From NCBI GenBank assembly GCA_964462515.1, contig CAYWXK010000039.1, positions 1-36,953 on the forward strand: DNA of 36,953 nt, written 5' to 3'. This document shows positions 34,899 to 36,953 of this stretch, piece by piece (within the stretch, counting starts at the first letter, position 1; each line of letters opens with the position of its first letter). This DNA is from CAYWXK01 sp964462515 (GTDB taxonomy: Bacteria; Planctomycetota; Phycisphaerae; Sedimentisphaerales; Anaerobacaceae). The notes under the pieces were generated by a model, which saw nothing but the letters and a program-made list of their open reading frames with translations, made no database searches and had not been told where the DNA came from. A program made the translations under genes and the position numbers.

Positions 34899-36554
34899 TC
34901 ATCGGGCCGTCGGACGTAACACCACGTTTTTAGTGTGCTTACCGACCCTCAGCCGGTCGGATCTATCCTGGAGTTTCGAACCAAAGATAGAAATGTTCTC
35001 GAAGATAACGTCGTTCACATCATGTTCGGAATCGGCTCCCTCTATCTGAACAAGATAATCACCAGGTTGACCGTCAACAGTCACATTTCCGAACCGGATA
35101 TTGCGTATGAAGCCCGGTACCTTCTTGTGCATATACTGGTTCACTACGGGGCGCAGGCGGATGAACTCTCTTTGGCCTTCCCCATGAATCCGAATATTTT
35201 CGATTGTGATATCCTCCAGCCGCATGTCCTCACCCGGCTCCAGAAGGAATGGCGTCATGCTGAAGTGGATAATGTCGAGATTTCGAAGTGTCACGTTGCG
35301 CATAAATGCGGCACGGCTTTCGTGTCCAAGCAGGAAGATACGGGCCCGGTCACACCAGAGAACCGAGTTTTCAACCGTTATTCGTTCAACATTGCTGTTC
35401 GGAGCGCTGAAATCAAGTCCCTTGAGAGCAACACAATCATCGTCGCTCCTGATAAAACAATCGGTGACCAAAACATCCTGGGAGTTGCACGGGTTGATGC
35501 CGTCATCATTCTGAACGCGAGAGTTGCAGAGCTTCACATTTCTTACCGTCACTCGCTGACAGTTCTTTGGGACGATGGTCCAGTGGGACGAGCCGCGCAG
35601 CGTGATGCCATCTATTTCGACATCTGCGCTGTTGCGAATCGCAATCAGGTTGCCCACCGGTCCCCTGCGCCACTCCCAGTCCGAGCCATCCAGAATACCT
35701 CGCCCACGAATACGAATGTTAGTCCCTTCCGCTAACACCTCGGCTTTCACAACGGCGCCACCTGCAAGGTAAAGGGTCTGTTTGCTTTGCAAAACTATCT
35801 TCTCCGGCTTAAGCACTCCGGGGCCGAAGTAGATTACGCCCTCATCGCCCGGCTTTGGTGTATTCATCTCCAAAGGGTTCGCGAACAACAACAGAGGGCC
35901 ATTTTTGCCATCTGGCTCTACGCTGAGTTTACGTGGCTGGTCCAGAGTAAGATTTAATGTATGGTCATCCAGCAGCGTTGGTTGTACCCCGGGGTATTGA
36001 GGTCGGATAACCACATTCCGAAGCGACCGCTTGGAAACAATCTGGACGACTACAGGTCCTGACATGTCAAAGTTGGCAAACGAATAGGACCCACCATAGT
36101 CCCATTGCTTCCCCGCAAATGGCGGGTCAAGAACACGGGCAAGGTACACATCAACCTTCTGACCAGCAGCCTGCACTTCATAGTCGGCCGACAGGATTTC
36201 CCCAGGTGGAGCAGAATAGGTTACTACTTTGCCTTTGCTTGTTGCTTCGCACGGATCAGCGTTTTTCCTGTTCGAGACCGGTTTCCTACCGGCCTCAAAC
36301 AATCCGGCCAATTCACTTATAAAAGGAATTGTCACTACTCCGCCCTGTTCCTGAACTTCATGAAACCTCTGAATCTGTGGGGTCTTTTCCGTCATCTCAC
36401 GGTATATGACCTGAGAGACAGCAGGCTCTGCAACCAGAATGGCTGTTTCCGGACCGGTCGCGGCCTTCTCACTGAATATGGGCCGGTGAGCCTGCGCTGT
36501 AGAACACACTACAGTTAAGAACAACAGACCAGAGAGAACGATGCTCTTTAGCAT
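34899..36554 (-). CDS. Secreted GH28-like right-handed parallel beta-helix enzyme
   Basis: This 551-residue protein has a signal peptide (MLKSIVLSGLLFLTVVCSTAQA), an N-terminal beta-domain, and a right-handed parallel beta-helix of the polygalacturonase clan (GH28/GH49). Catalytic-region motifs are NDDGINPCNS (usual NTDG), RSDDDCVALKG (usual DDC), and GHESR where GH28 enzymes have GHG; these hold the aspartates expected for an inverting hydrolase. Successive VEIDGITLRGSSHWTI, VTVRNVKLCNS and ITVENSVLWCD type coils are clear. The ATG at 36554 has GGAGG seven bases upstream, and an in-frame GTG two codons earlier is too close to that site. It converges with the MFS gene. The changed motifs suggest a substrate other than plain polygalacturonate, and the family is well suited to uronic acid or dextran-like chains. 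Confidence 0.85.
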   Translation of the reverse strand: MLKSIVLSGLLFLTVVCSTAQAHRPIFSEKAATGPETAILVAEPAVSQVIYREMTEKTPQIQRFHEVQEQGGVVTIPFISELAGLFEAGRKPVSNRKNADPCEATSKGKVVTYSAPPGEILSADYEVQAAGQKVDVYLARVLDPPFAGKQWDYGGSYSFANFDMSGPVVVQIVSKRSLRNVVIRPQYPGVQPTLLDDHTLNLTLDQPRKLSVEPDGKNGPLLLFANPLEMNTPKPGDEGVIYFGPGVLKPEKIVLQSKQTLYLAGGAVVKAEVLAEGTNIRIRGRGILDGSDWEWRRGPVGNLIAIRNSADVEIDGITLRGSSHWTIVPKNCQRVTVRNVKLCNSRVQNDDGINPCNSQDVLVTDCFIRSDDDCVALKGLDFSAPNSNVERITVENSVLWCDRARIFLLGHESRAAFMRNVTLRNLDIIHFSMTPFLLEPGEDMRLEDITIENIRIHGEGQREFIRLRPVVNQYMHKKVPGFIRNIRFGNVTVDGQPGDYLVQIEGADSEHDVNDVIFENISIFGSKLQDRSDRLRVGKHTKNVVLRPTAR

Positions 36555-36953
36555 TGGCACGCCTCCAAAGTAACAATCTCTTAGGTTTTGCTCAAAAAAT
36601 ACTCATAGATACGAATGCTACAAGGACGAATACTGCAACAGACGGCCTAAGTATCACAAAGCGGGTATGCCTATTATACAGGGAATCCGCTGCACTGTGA
36701 ACAGACAAGAACTCCTATCACGTAGGCTTGTGGGCGTATTTTTACCCGCCATCGCTCAGGTTAGGTTCGCAGTCAAATCGTAACGAAGTCCTGGATAGGT
36801 CTTGCCAGCTTATGAGGGCCGGTGCGCGAGCACGAACCTTTCTCATCTGGCGCTTGTGCGGCGCTCGCCTGGCGCTCGGCCAGTGTTATAAGTCTTTAGT
36901 AAGCGTTCAGGCAGATTTTGCTAAATTGCCTGCTGTTTTTATTAATGATGGAA
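36555..36953. other. Right edge, no gene recognised
   Basis: I find no coding region in the last 400 bases. The promoter for the leftward GH28-like gene is expected within about 36560-36700. A terminator-like hairpin lies at 36908-36940. Confidence 0.4.
36908..36940 (+). terminator. Candidate intrinsic terminator
   Basis: CAGGCA pairs with TGCCTG and, after one bulged G, ATTT pairs with AAAT, leaving loop TGCT. It is followed by CTGTTTTT. No plus-strand gene ends nearby, so it is an orphan or terminates a short untranslated RNA. Confidence 0.4.

Overview
The window looks like a scaffold from a planctomycete, most likely of the Phycisphaerae/Sedimentisphaerales type. The evidence is the gene set: two adjacent S1 sulfatases, several Tat-exported oxidoreductase-fold proteins, a giant PQQ-propeller protein with EF-hands, a Ser/Thr kinase fused to WD40 and LRR repeats, an integrase of a form I associate with planctomycetes, and secreted GH2 and GH28-like polysaccharide enzymes. 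The assignment is by gene content only; there is no rRNA or tRNA. A run of exactly 100 N (18458-18557) shows that this is a scaffold.

Layout. 1-650 carries a truncated group II intron reverse transcriptase. 950-4000 holds an ornithine-cyclodeaminase-family gene converging on a split aconitase X (small and large subunits overlapping by 34 nt), which suggests a cis-3-hydroxy-L-proline to proline route. 4219-5865 is an unrecognised secreted protein. 6354-9756 holds two sulfatases of different S1 subtypes. 10558-13425 is a double PQQ-propeller protein. 13790-16193 is a minus-strand operon: LamG protein, Tat-exported aldo/keto-reductase-like protein lacking three of four catalytic residues, tetraheme cytochrome c lipoprotein.

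16687-24418 is a rearranged, repeat-rich region. A broken acetylesterase start is joined to the cut-off 3' end of a kinase-WD40-LRR gene; then come a tyrosine recombinase with non-canonical catalytic residues, a lipoprotein that carries the same linker-LRR module as the kinase, and an RCC1-repeat remnant. A diverged ~205-bp element lies upstream of both this lipoprotein and the unrelated secreted gene at 4219-5865.

24547-36554 returns to carbohydrate functions: a Tat-exported Gfo/Idh/MocA oxidoreductase, a secreted propeller-like protein, a minus-strand cluster of canonical aldo/keto reductase, DUF2007 protein and very large GH2 enzyme, an MFS transporter and a GH28-like parallel beta-helix protein. 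Taken together, the sulfatases, GH2, GH28-like enzyme, exported oxidoreductases and transporter would suit stepwise desulfation and depolymerisation of complex polysaccharides; this is inferred from gene content, and no substrate can be read from the sequence.

The most interesting points are the kinase gene broken only by a nominal gap, the module shared on both sides of the unusual recombinase, the exported AKR-like protein next to a tetraheme cytochrome, and the aconitase X pair.
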